From positions 19,379,001 through 19,443,000 of the forward strand of contig NC_091102.1 in assembly GCF_024713975.1 (NCBI RefSeq): a stretch of DNA of 64,000 nucleotides. The letters run 5' to 3'. Positions 11,991-21,369 of this stretch are shown in pieces. The position numbers and the translations under genes are program-made. Below the pieces are notes generated by a model. It saw only the letters and a list, made by a program, of their open reading frames with translations. It was not told the DNA's origin and searched no databases. How positions within the stretch are numbered: the stretch's first letter is position 1; each line of letters opens with the position of its first letter. The DNA comes from Paralichthys olivaceus. Taxonomy: Eukaryota > Chordata > Actinopteri > Pleuronectiformes > Paralichthyidae.

Positions 11991-12473
11991 TTATTCTCAT
12001 AATTTTAAGGCATTTTTCTCAAATTCTCTGTCGTAAGAATCCCTCCAGTTCAATATAAAAACTGACAATAAACATTGATTTATAATTATTGCATTATACT
12101 TTCCTTGATTTGACAGCCAATTGCTGATTACACACAGGACGTTAACACGGTATCTGGCCCTTTCTGAATTTGAATGGACTACAGCAATTAAACATTTCTT
12201 TCTCAACAAAATTATCTTTTCCACAGAAATATCAAACCGACAGGTGAACCTCTGAGAACCTTTTTATTTTCCCTGCAGGAACAATCCAACTTTACGTTCA
12301 AGCTTGTGTTTTTTCTGAACGATGGTGAAATGATTTTCAGAGCTGACAGGAAGTTGAAATTGTTTTTTTAAACAACAAACTGACGCCAACAAACATTTTT
12401 GCCTGAACACTTTTTATACAAACATGATTACTGATATGACAACAACTAAAACTGTACACTTCCACAACAACTC

Positions 12474-12643
12474 TTAGTGCTTCTCAAGAGATTCTTTCCA
12501 TTCTGTGATGGTCTGTCCAGAAGCTGGACAGTACCACCTTCCTCTGATAACAGTATAGTCCTCTTCTCCAGGCGCTTCAAGTGGACTGACTGATGTGATG
12601 ACGATGTCGCCGATGGTGTTGCCAGTTAGACTGTTGTTATCAC
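12474..12643 (-). pseudogene. Orphan terminal-exon-like segment, function unknown
   Basis: On the minus strand a good acceptor (TTTAACCTCAG) is followed by 56 open codons and a stop at 12474-12476. The peptide contains GDIVITSVSPLEAPGEED, then GRWYCPASG, and ends SLEKH. Composition is protein-like rather than low-complexity. I do not recognise the family. A possible partner lies upstream at 13097-13183, but its donor phase (0) does not match the phase 2 start here, so an intermediate exon is missing or the gene is broken. It could be the end of an unannotated gene, a pseudogene fragment, or chance. Confidence 0.3.
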
Positions 12644-13096
12644 CTGAGGTTAAACCTTTCAGATATTTATGCTTTAAAAGATTTGACTCCTTCTGTCTGC
12701 TTGTCTGAATCTGTTAGTCAATGAGGACAAACAGATCAACATGATTTGTGTGATTTTGCTGAACTATGTAATTAATTCTAGTAATTGGATGTGTAAATGA
12801 CTTGATGTGTCCAACCCATAGATTGTATATACAGTATATTTGGAGGGAGACTTTGCATGTAGACTGCAATACAGCCACATTTTTTGAGAGCTCAGATATC
12901 CACTCAGATATCTGAGCTTGTGTGTTTAGCTCAGATATTTGTAGCAACACTGAAATTACATGCAGTGACAGAATGTTTCCCCCCCAGTCATTGTGTCCTC
13001 TTCATTATGACTCCTCACAATCTGAAGAAGAAATGGGTGAAAGAAAAAGACACAGAATAGGACTCAAGGTTTAGCAATTACATGTGATTTACATAC

Positions 13097-13183
13097 CTGA
13101 GTGACAGTAACAGGAGCGAGTTCTGCATCATAATCAACAAGGATCCACTTTCCCTCGTCTAAAACAAGTTTCAGAACCTGTTT
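13097..13183 (-). pseudogene. Exon-like segment, possible partner of 12474-12643
   Basis: On the minus strand 29 codons (containing VLDEGKWILVDYDAELAPV) end in a consensus donor (CAG/GTATGT). A TGA at 13184-13186 closes the frame upstream. The adjacent frame, with FDYPDPGSVPLSQRSCEN, reads up to the same place, as if one base had been lost or gained. That pattern suggests a frameshifted pseudogene. The family is not recognised. Confidence 0.25.
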
Positions 13184-13473
13184 TCACAGCTTCTCTGACT
13201 CAGCGGGACACTGCCGGGGTCTGGATAATCAAAAGTATTTTGGGGGTGAAATTCAACTCAGACATTGAACTCAGTCACACATCATCAATAACTTGACCTC
13301 ATGAAGTGTCTTCATTGTAAATGGTATTTCTTTTATTTCTCTAGTGTCTTGTTTGTTACAGTACCTGAGCCACACTGGCTTTAAGACAATAAATAATATA
13401 TTGTATCTATCAGATATCAGAGTAACTGTCCCTCAAAACACAGACAATATGAGTTTTGTGTGTGTATATATAT

Positions 13474-13715
13474 ATGGAGACTGGGGCAACTACAGTTTTA
13501 CTGCATGTTAGCATTAAGCTACATGACTGGAATCAGGGCCTACTACAGTTTTACTTTATGTTAGCTAACATTAGCTACATGACTGGAGACTGGGACAAGT
13601 TACTACAGTTTTACTTCATGTGAGCTAACATTAGCTACATGACTGGAGTCTGGGACAACTACAGTTTTACTTCATGTGAGCTAACATTAGCTACATGACT
13701 GGAATCTGGGACAAC
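13474..13715. repeat. Tandem repeat, about four copies of a 55-60 bp unit
   Basis: Units share ACTACAGTTTTACTT, ATGTTAGCTAACATTAGC and TACATGACTGGA-TCTGGGA. Copies 2 to 4 are nearly identical; copy 1 is more diverged. Confidence 0.9.
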
Positions 13716-14016
13716 TTCAACACCTGGGACACACAGCTCCTCAACATCAGCCTTTATTTACAACATAAGACTTTATGAGAGCATGTATAAATGTCATCAT
13801 TTGCTTCTACATACTTGTGTGGTTTTGACGTCCATAAACAATGAGTCGCAATCTTTGCTGAGATGGACTTCTCACGCAACCTGTGCGTTTTAGGATTTGG
13901 TGGACTATCGTAAATGTCTTGTGGGTCAAAGTATGAACAGTTTAGCATTGTTAGCGATATGGATCATGACAGTAGTATCAGAAATATACACTCAATTTAC
14001 AAACTTGTGCTGCCAA

Positions 14017-14098
14017 GTTGTCGTGGCCGAGTGGTTAAGGCGATGGACTAGAAATCCATTGGGGTCTCCCCGCGCAGGTTCGAATCCTGCCGACAACG
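14017..14098 (+). tRNA. tRNA-Ser (anticodon AGA)
   Basis: This is an 82-nt class II tRNA. Acceptor arms GTTGTCG and CGACAAC pair, with G as discriminator. The A box reads TGGCCGAGTGG, the anticodon loop CTAGAAA presents AGA, a variable arm (TTGGGGTCTCCCCGC) is present, and the B box is GGTTCGAATCC. No intron and no encoded CCA. A T6 run at 14107-14112 would serve as Pol III terminator. Confidence 0.96.
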
Positions 14099-14106
14099 AA
14101 ATAACC

Positions 14107-14112
14107 TTTTTT
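14107..14112 (+). terminator. Pol III terminator (T6) of tRNA-Ser(AGA)
   Basis: Six T residues lie nine bases after the tRNA 3' end. Confidence 0.7.
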
Positions 14113-15777
14113 CGTCTTGTCAGAAATTGAACGTTTTTCATGCGATTACTCACATTAGAAGAACAAATACATCAGAGGAACATCTGAGCTGTTAACACAG
14201 TCAGAACCTCACATGTGATCCCACACTGGCAAGACAAAGAGCCACTGGCGTCATGGATGACCATGAACCAGGAGGATCAGAGGACTTGCAGCTCTTCTCC
14301 CTCCTCTTCCTCTTGTTTTCTCTCCCTCTTTGTGTGAGTGCTGATACGGGACACATGTTCATATCTGTCAGGTCTGCTCATAGACTGTATATAGATCCTC
14401 TTCTTTCTTCCTCATAAAGACTTTACCAGTGTAAACGCTAAGTACATTACTGCCCTCTGCAGGATACAGAGTCACACTTCAGATTGTCATGTACAGCCCT
14501 GAATCATACAGAAACTGTAAAATAGCTTTTGAGATCAGATGGTGGTTGTCACTATGCCCAAAGAAAGATTTAATGGAAAATAACTCAACTGTGAGGTCTG
14601 ATAATCTCTGATGAAAAGTGCATCTGTCTGAATTATACCTGCTGCACTCCAGGAACACATGCCTGGCTGTTTAAAGATGTCTACAGTCACTTAGTCCAGT
14701 GGACGGCTTTCCTAGAATGTGTAGTAAAGTACTGGTTAAAGCCACGTGCCTAAGTCTCATCTGCACAATTTAACAGAGGCTGTGTTAGGAAAATCCATTT
14801 TGCTTGGGAACCTTCCTAACTGAGTGAAATTACCCGGATTAATTTCAGCAGCCGCCATAATAAAAGCTGTTTGAATTCTCTAAATGATAAGGAAAGGAGC
14901 TTCAGTGTTTCCTAACTTATCCCCCATTTTTTGCGACAGCAACATTTACCGTGACACAACCTGGTATTTGCACCTGGAAACACCCACGTAAATATAAGCG
15001 GGGAGAACAGCTGTTTTATTCTCATGACAGGATCCCAAACGGATTTTTTCTCTGTCACATCTGTCCAGTGAAAAAACATATTGATCTAATATGTTCAGTT
15101 CAAAATATCATTATTGTAACTAAACACAGATGTATAAATAATTTTAATCCCACAATTGTGTAATGCACATAAAAAATATTTTTCTCCACTTATATAAGGT
15201 TTTCTCCACATATATTCCTCACATTATTATATTACTTCAACATTTTAGTTTGTTTCATATTCATTCAAATCTGTTTTGTTGTTATTCCTCTGAGTAGATA
15301 ATGATTAAATGTTCCCATAAAATGAAAACATCTTTTCTCGGGATGTGTCATTTTCTTTTAAACCACCTTTACCTCACTGCAACTCAGTTTTGTATGAATT
15401 GCTTCCCTTATTATTGTTAATGATTTAAAAAAATTTGGGATTATGGGTTTGAGCTTTTTGAGGCTTTTGAAGGGGGGCATGCTAGAAAAAGTTTTGGAAC
15501 CACTAGTCCAACAAATACAAGTGTTTATATTATATAATTATTATTATATAACGTGAGCATCTGAAAATGACCAGGTCTCTCATATATAAGAAGGGGAAAC
15601 TATAGTGGTGTTCCTATTCATTACATTAGGATGAGTTTACATCTAATGTTAATACTTTTCCATTTTTAACTTACATTGCTTTGATTTATGTTGGCTACTT
15701 TTACTTGGTATACTGTTTAAATACACACCTTTAATTTGACATAGTCTTTTTGCAATGTGATGTTGTTTTCACACACA
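14113..15777. other. AT-rich intergenic stretch
   Basis: No exon-like sequence was seen between the tRNA gene and the retrotransposon. A relic CATAGACTGTATATA near 14381 resembles the end of the inverted-repeat element at 34360-34665. Confidence 0.4.
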
Positions 15778-15782
15778 ATACC
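15778..15782. repeat. Target-site duplication ATACC, left
   Basis: Matches 21365-21369 exactly. Confidence 0.9.
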
Positions 15783-16265
15783 TGTCACAGTCAGTCACCC
15801 ATCCTCCCACTTCTCAGTCAGTCTCCCATCCTTCCACCTCTCAGTACTTTTCCATGGACTCCGCCTCTGCCTCATCTGCCAGCCAAGCCACACCCTCTCA
15901 CAATCCGACACTGCTGCTCCTCATCACCTGCAATCAAGCCCAGTATATATTCACCAGCTCCACTCTCAGTCAGTGCCAGATTGTTCTACGCCTTCATGCC
16001 AGACTTTCCAGCGTTTATCCCCGGACTGATTCTTTGTTGCCGACCCTGCCTGTTCCTGACTATCCTGCCTCGTCCGAAACCTGGTAATCACCTCTGCCTT
16101 CCGTATCTGACCAAGTCTTCTGCCTGTTGCTGTCCGACCAAGTCGTCGGCCTGTTGCTGTCTGTATTGCCTGCCACCTGATCTGCTAAGAGCCGACAATA
16201 AAGACTGTTACCAACTGTCCATGCTTGTTGTGCTGCATTTGGGTTCCAAAACCACACCCGTTACA
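15783..16265 (+). repeat. 5' LTR
   Basis: TG...CA-bounded LTR with a TATA-like GTATATAT at 15943-15950 and AATAAA at 16197-16202, consistent with U3-R-U5 organisation. It also holds an internal near-repeat (CCGACCAAGTCGTCGGCC region). The primer-binding site should lie just after 16265, but I could not assign the tRNA primer. Confidence 0.95.
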
Positions 16266-16283
16266 GTACAATCTGGCCACAAA

Positions 16284-17306
16284 ATGGACCCAGCGCACAC
16301 AGCGTCACCACAGTCACGCCTGGAGAGTGTGGAAAACATTCTTCAGCAGCATGAGGCTCTGCTCAACTCCACTGCAGCAGGAATACATCAAGCTGTTGCC
16401 ACCCAGAAGCAAGCAGCTGCTAGCCAGGAGCAGGCGCTAGCTTTGTTAGCCTCACAAGTACAGCAACTCACCGCTATCCTCTCACAGATGACAACTCCAG
16501 CCCCCACTGCAGCGTCCTCCTCTGCTACACCTCCGCCAGCGTCCCCTGGGCCATTCTCTGAGCCACGGGTGGGGGCCCCGGAACGCTATGCGGGGGATCC
16601 TGAGAACTGTAATCCTTTCCTCACAAACTGTTCGATCCTGTTTGCCCTGCAGCCGCACACCTTTGCTTCTGAGGAGGCCAGGGTGGCTTTCACCATCAAC
16701 CACCTCACTGGGAGGGCTCGTCTGTGGGGAACCGCCGAGTGGGAGCGTCGGACTCCAGCCTGCATATCCTTCCAAGCCTTCGCCGCCGAGCTACGCAAGG
16801 TATTTGGGAAGGTCTCCCGGGGTCCGGATTCCACTGGGGGCCTGCTGAGTCTACACCAGGGGGTTAAGACCGTGGCCGATTACTCCATAGACTTTCGCAC
16901 TCAGGCCCGTCTGAGCAGTTGGAATAATGAAGCCCAGTGTGATGCTTACCTTCTGGGTCTGGAGAGTTACATCAAGGATGAGCTGGTCTCCTATGATCTC
17001 CCCACTTCTCTGGATGGGCTCATCGAACTGACGACACGGCTGGATCGACGTATCCAGGTCCGACGTGGGGAGAGACAACGAGGACGAGTCAACCAATGCT
17101 TTCCAGACCAGCCTTGTTCTTTTCGAAAGAGGCCAACTCCCATGACTGGGCCACAGAGCGGGGAGCCTGAAGCCATGCAGGTCGGCAGAACCAGCCTCTC
17201 ATCGGAGGAACGCCAGCGCCGCCGCCAGGGGAACCTCTGCCTGTACTGTGGCCAAGGCGGTCACTTCATCTCCTGTTGTCCAGTAAAAGCCCGGACTCAC
17301 CAGTAG
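16284..17306 (+). CDS. gag: Gag protein of the Gypsy element
   Basis: 340-residue structural protein that would form the particle binding the element's RNA. I chose the ATG at 16284 because it is the first one after the 5' LTR; the same frame runs open through the LTR but that is not expected to be translated. A Gln/Ala-rich probable coiled coil spans about residues 12-70, followed by a Pro/Ser/Ala linker. The retrotransposon Gag core begins near residue 98 ([13 protein letters not shown]) and runs to about 250. A basic stretch is followed by one CCHC zinc knuckle at 319-332 ([14 protein letters not shown]; spacing C-X2-C-X4-H-X4-C). The frame is undamaged. It overlaps pol, which is in the -1 frame. 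Confidence 0.92.
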   Translation: MDPAHTASPQSRLESVENILQQHEALLNSTAAGIHQAVATQKQAAASQEQALALLASQVQQLTAILSQMTTPAPTAASSSATPPPASPGPFSEPRVGAPERYAGDPENCNPFLTNCSILFALQPHTFASEEARVAFTINHLTGRARLWGTAEWERRTPACISFQAFAAELRKVFGKVSRGPDSTGGLLSLHQGVKTVADYSIDFRTQARLSSWNNEAQCDAYLLGLESYIKDELVSYDLPTSLDGLIELTTRLDRRIQVRRGERQRGRVNQCFPDQPCSFRKRPTPMTGPQSGEPEAMQVGRTSLSSEERQRRRQGNLCLYCGQGGHFISCCPVKARTHQ

Positions 17307-20300
17307 CGGGGAAAATACTGGTGAGTCCAACCTCTGAACTATTCCCCAAAAGGCGTCCTCTCTGCCATGCCCGCTTACTGCTGGCAGGGGGCACACACAC
17401 CCTGTCTTTATTCATTGACTCTGGGTCAGACGTCTCCCTCATTGATGACGATCTGGCTCAACAACTCAACATCGACAGGGTTCCACTGCCCCAGCCAGCC
17501 CCTGCCAGTGCCCTGGACGGTCATGTTCTGGGGACCGTCACCCACCAGACTAGACCCGTGCGGATGCTCCTGTCCGGGAACCATTATGAGACTATCAGTT
17601 TCCACATCCTGAAGTCGCCTCACATCCCTCTCATTCTGGGGTACCCCTGGCTCCGCCGCCATAACCCCCACATCAACTGGACGACGGGGTCCATCCTAGG
17701 GTGGAGTCCCGGGTGCCATCAAGTCTGCCTGAAACAAGCCTCTGCTCCGCAGCCCCGGTCCAGTACCTTCCCATCTCCTGACCTCTCCAGGGTTCCACCA
17801 GAGTACCATGACTTCCGAGAGGTTTTCAGTAAGGCCAAGGCCACCTCTCTGCCCCCTCATCGTCCCTATGACTGTGCCATTGACCTACAGCCTGGTACCA
17901 GTCCACCTCGAGGTCGTCTGTTCTCCCTGTCTGCACCTGAAAGAAAGGCCATGGAGGCTTACATTAATGACTCCCTGGCAGCAGGCATCATTCGCCCGTC
18001 CTCGTCCCCTGCTGGTGCAGGGTTTTTCTTCATCGAGAAAAAGGACAAGACCTTGAGGCCCTGCATCGACTATCGGGGCCTGAACGACATCACGGTGAAG
18101 AACCGATACCCTCTCCCTCTCATGGCATCAGCCTTCGAGCTCCTGGAGGGGGCCTCCATCTTCACCAAACTAGACCTCCGCAATGCCTACTACCTGGTCC
18201 GCATCCGTGAGGGGGACGAGTGGAAGACGGCCTTCAACACTCCTACCGGGCATTATGAATATCTGGTCATGCCCTTTGGCCTAACCAACGCCCCTGCCGT
18301 CTTCCAGGCCCTAGTCAATGACGTGCTCCGTGACATGCTCAACAAACATGTCTTCGTCTACCTGGATGACATTCTCATCTTCTCAAGAACCAAGGAGGAT
18401 CACGTCCACCATGTCCAGGCAGTCCTCCAACGACTTTTGCAGAACTCCCTCTTCGTAAAGGCTGAGAAGTGCGAGTTCCATGCCTCCTCGGTCACCTTCT
18501 TGGGGTCCGTCATCAGCCAGGGGAGCATCCAGATGGATCCCAGCAAGGTCTCTGCTGTCGCCGCCTGGCCCATCCCTGAGTCCAGGAAGCAGTTACAGAG
18601 GTTCCTGGGCTTTGCTAATTTTTACCGCCGCTTCATCCGTGGGTACAGCACGATGGCCGCCCCGCTCACGGCCCTTACCTCCTCCAAGATCCCCTTCAGT
18701 TGGTCTCCTCCTGCCGCTGCAGCCTTCAAAGCCCTCAAAGCCCGCTTCACCTCTGCCCCCATCCTTTGCATGCCAGACCCTGACAGACAATTTGTGGTGG
18801 AGGTGGATGCCTCTGACATTGGGGTAGGGGGGGTCCTCTCACAGCGGACAGCCTACGACCAGAAGCTCCATCCCTGCGCCTTCTTCTCTCGGCGACTCTC
18901 TCCAGCCGAAATGAATTATGATATTGGCAACCGCGAGCTACTAGCGGTTAAGCTGGCGCTGGAGGAATGGCGCCATTGGTTGGAGGGGGCCAAACAGCCA
19001 TTCCTGGTCTGGACCGACCACAAGAACCTGGAGTACATTCGGTCGGCCAGGAGGCTAAATTCCAGACAGGCTAGGTGGTCCTTGTTCTTCACACGATTCA
19101 ACTTTACTCTCTCATACCGCCCAGGATCCCGCAATGTTAAGCCTGATGCCCTGTCTCGCCAATTCCTCAAGGAAGAAGAGGAATCAGCTTCTAGTGATAA
19201 CACCATCCTTCCGTCCAATCGCCTGGTTGCTGCCCTCACCTGGGGGGTCGAGGAGAGAGTCAAGACAGCCTTGGAGAATCAACCGGGGCCCAGCACCTGC
19301 CCTCCCGACCGGCTCTTCGTCCCGACTGCTCTACGTTCCGAGGTTCTGCAGTGGGCCCACAGCACTCACCTAACCTGCCACCCTGGGATCCGTCGGACCA
19401 AGGAGGTACTGCAGCGGAGGTTCTGGTGGGCCTCTCTGGACAAGGACACACAGGAATTTGTCAAGGCTTGCCCAGTGTGCAGCCAACACAAACCCTCCCA
19501 TCAGGCCCCTGCTGGTCTCCTGCAACCTCTTCCTGTGCCCCATCGCCCCTGGTCGCACATCTCTCTAGACTTTGTCACAGGTCTACCACCTTCTCAGGGC
19601 CATACCACCATCCTGACTGTGGTGGACCGGTTCAGCAAGATGGCTCACTTCATTCCCCTGCCCAAGCTCCCCTCGGCCAAGGAAACGGCTGAACTGATTC
19701 TCCAGCATGTCTTTCGCCTCCACGGCCTTCCTGTCGACGTGGTGTCTGATCGAGGACCCCAGTTCTCATCTGTGTTCTGGAGAGAATTCTGCACCCTCAT
19801 TGGGGCCTCGGCTAGCCTGTCCTCCGGATTCCACCCTCAGTCGAATGGGCAAACCGAGAGGAAGAACCAGGAGATGGAGGTGGCACTCCGCTGCATGGTC
19901 TCCAGTCGCCCCTCGTCCTGGTCACAGCAGCTGCTATGGGTGGAGTATGCCCACAACACCCTGACCAGTTCCTCTACCGGCCTTTCACCCTTCCAGTGTG
20001 CTTATGGGTACCAGCCTCCACTGTTTCCTGCCCTGGAGAAGGACACGTCCTGCCCCTCCGTCCAGAGCTTCATTCGCCAGTGTCGCCGCACCTGGGCCAG
20101 AGCCAGAACCACCCTCCTACGGTCTGTGGGTCGCTACACGAGGACCGCCAATTGTCGACGCACCAAGGCTCCCACCTACCAGGTCGGCCAAAAGGTTTGG
20201 TTATCAACCAGGGATCTTCCACTTCGGGTCGACTCTAAAAAACTGGCGCCCAAGTTTATTGGTCCCTTCAAAATCCTAAAGATCATCAACCCAGCTGCGG

Positions 20301-20794
20301 TTCGGCTCCAGCTCCCGCGCTCCATGAGGGTCCATCCCACATTCCACATCTCCAGAGTCAAGCCTGTTCTAGAGAGTCCACTGGTTCCCGCTACTCCTCC
20401 TCCTCCGCCTCCTCGCTTGGTTGATGGAGGTCCTGTCTACACTGTGCGACGTCTGATCCGTTCCCGACGACGTGGGAGGGGCATCCAGTATCTGGTCGAC
20501 TGGGAGGGGTATGGGCCAGAAGAGAGGCAATGGGTTCCTGCTCGTCACATCCTGGGACCCAATCTCATTGCGGACTTTCATCGGCAACACCCTGACCAGC
20601 CCGCTAAGGCGGCTGTCTCGTCCAGGGTGCCTCGTCACAGTGCTCCCACTGAATCCACGCCCTCTGCTCCAGACATGGAAGACTCCCTCTCCTCTTCAGG
20701 GGATTCCTCATCCGACGATGAGGGGTTCCCCCCGCAGGCCTCCCCCACCCGCCCTGCTGGGGGTATGGACTGGTCCGGCTCGGAGGAATTCTAA
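17276..20794 (+). CDS. pol: Pol polyprotein of the Gypsy element (PR-RT-RNaseH-IN-chromodomain)
   Basis: About 1170 residues, uninterrupted, in the -1 frame relative to gag. The frame is open from 17171, so it overlaps gag by 136 bases; 17276 is a TTG and a nominal start only. Residue numbers count from there. Aspartic protease has its DSG at 48-50. Reverse transcriptase spans about 235-410, with catalytic Asp300 (TKLDLRNAY) and YLDD at 362-365. RNase H has Asp511, Glu554 and Asp581. Integrase has an HHCC zinc region (about 695-735, CPVC at 732-735) and a DDE triad Asp765, Asp825, Glu861. A C-terminal chromodomain (about 1053-1105, [16 protein letters not shown]) probably steers integration to particular chromatin, as in other chromoviruses. 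All expected catalytic residues are present. Confidence 0.94.
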   Translation: MSSKSPDSPVAGKILVSPTSELFPKRRPLCHARLLLAGGTHTLSLFIDSGSDVSLIDDDLAQQLNIDRVPLPQPAPASALDGHVLGTVTHQTRPVRMLLSGNHYETISFHILKSPHIPLILGYPWLRRHNPHINWTTGSILGWSPGCHQVCLKQASAPQPRSSTFPSPDLSRVPPEYHDFREVFSKAKATSLPPHRPYDCAIDLQPGTSPPRGRLFSLSAPERKAMEAYINDSLAAGIIRPSSSPAGAGFFFIEKKDKTLRPCIDYRGLNDITVKNRYPLPLMASAFELLEGASIFTKLDLRNAYYLVRIREGDEWKTAFNTPTGHYEYLVMPFGLTNAPAVFQALVNDVLRDMLNKHVFVYLDDILIFSRTKEDHVHHVQAVLQRLLQNSLFVKAEKCEFHASSVTFLGSVISQGSIQMDPSKVSAVAAWPIPESRKQLQRFLGFANFYRRFIRGYSTMAAPLTALTSSKIPFSWSPPAAAAFKALKARFTSAPILCMPDPDRQFVVEVDASDIGVGGVLSQRTAYDQKLHPCAFFSRRLSPAEMNYDIGNRELLAVKLALEEWRHWLEGAKQPFLVWTDHKNLEYIRSARRLNSRQARWSLFFTRFNFTLSYRPGSRNVKPDALSRQFLKEEEESASSDNTILPSNRLVAALTWGVEERVKTALENQPGPSTCPPDRLFVPTALRSEVLQWAHSTHLTCHPGIRRTKEVLQRRFWWASLDKDTQEFVKACPVCSQHKPSHQAPAGLLQPLPVPHRPWSHISLDFVTGLPPSQGHTTILTVVDRFSKMAHFIPLPKLPSAKETAELILQHVFRLHGLPVDVVSDRGPQFSSVFWREFCTLIGASASLSSGFHPQSNGQTERKNQEMEVALRCMVSSRPSSWSQQLLWVEYAHNTLTSSSTGLSPFQCAYGYQPPLFPALEKDTSCPSVQSFIRQCRRTWARARTTLLRSVGRYTRTANCRRTKAPTYQVGQKVWLSTRDLPLRVDSKKLAPKFIGPFKILKIINPAAVRLQLPRSMRVHPTFHISRVKPVLESPLVPATPPPPPPRLVDGGPVYTVRRLIRSRRRGRGIQYLVDWEGYGPEERQWVPARHILGPNLIADFHRQHPDQPAKAAVSSRVPRHSAPTESTPSAPDMEDSLSSSGDSSSDDEGFPPQASPTRPAGGMDWSGSEEF

Positions 20795-20867
20795 GTGCAC
20801 CTTCAGGCCCTCCCTCCCTCCCTTCCTCCCTGCATTCCGGCTTTTTGGGACGTCAGGAGCCGTCCCT

Positions 20868-20881
20868 TGATGGGGGGGCTC
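20868..20881 (+). other. Polypurine tract region before 3' LTR
   Basis: A purine-rich GATGGGGGGGCT lies directly upstream of the 3' LTR, where plus-strand DNA synthesis would be primed. Confidence 0.65.
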
Positions 20882-21364
20882 TGTCACAGTCAGTCACCCA
20901 TCCTCCCACTTCTCAGTCAGTCTCCCATCCTTCCACCTCTCAGTACTTTTCCATGGACTCCGCCTCTGCCTCATCTGCCAGCCAAGCCACACCCTCTCAC
21001 AATCCGACACTGCTGCTCCTCATCACCTGCAATCAAGCCCAGTATATATTCACCAGCTCCACTCTCAGTCAGTGCCAGATTGTTCTACGCCTTCATGCCA
21101 GACTTTCCAGCGTTTATCCCCGGACTGATTCTTTGTTGCCGACCCTGCCTGTTCCTGACTATCCTGCCTCGTCCGAAACCTGGTAATCACCTCTGCCTTC
21201 CGTATCTGACCAAGTCTTCTGCCTGTTGCTGTCCGACCAAGTCGTCGGCCTGTTGCTGTCTGTATTGCCTGCCACCTGATCTGCTAAGAGCCGACAATAA
21301 AGACTGTTACCAACTGTCCATGCTTGTTGTGCTGCATTTGGGTTCCAAAACCACACCCGTTACA
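20882..21364 (+). repeat. 3' LTR
   Basis: Same 483-bp length as the 5' LTR, with no difference found on reading. TATA-like and AATAAA motifs occur at the equivalent places. Confidence 0.95.
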
Positions 21365-21369
21365 ATACC
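21365..21369. repeat. Target-site duplication ATACC, right
   Basis: Matches 15778-15782. Confidence 0.9.

Larger units (their letters stand above)
9381..12473. other. Intergenic stretch, no supported gene
   Basis: Downstream of tmeff2 I see no exon-like coding sequence. It holds a retroposon tail (10393-10620), a GC-box/CCAAT inverted repeat (10705-10816) and a probable LTR remnant (11540-11990). Remaining open frames are short and low-complexity. Confidence 0.5.
15783..21364 (+). mobile_element. Complete Ty3/Gypsy chromovirus-type LTR retrotransposon
   Basis: The 5.58-kb element has LTRs at 15783-16265 and 20882-21364, each 483 bp, starting TGTCACAG and ending GTTACA. A direct 5-bp duplication ATACC flanks it (15778-15782 and 21365-21369). 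Gag and pol are both open. The order protease, reverse transcriptase, RNase H, integrase, chromodomain marks it as a chromovirus-type Gypsy element. No envelope-like frame exists. By eye I find no difference between the LTRs, and their longest shared translated frame is identical, which implies recent insertion. The flanking single-copy sequence continues across the ATACC site, as expected of a clean insertion. Confidence 0.96.

Noticed and set aside
13474-13715. CRISPR-like array
   Set aside because: Units are contiguous with no unique spacers, and the genome is a vertebrate's; it is an ordinary tandem repeat.
13897-14130. 77-codon frame across the tRNA-Ser gene
   Set aside because: The apparent conserved peptide is only the tRNA body read as codons; the same happens at 48317-48535.
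15750-16283. Upstream extension of the gag frame through the 5' LTR
   Set aside because: It lies in LTR sequence, and the same frame recurs in the 3' LTR; gag is expected to start after the LTR at 16284.
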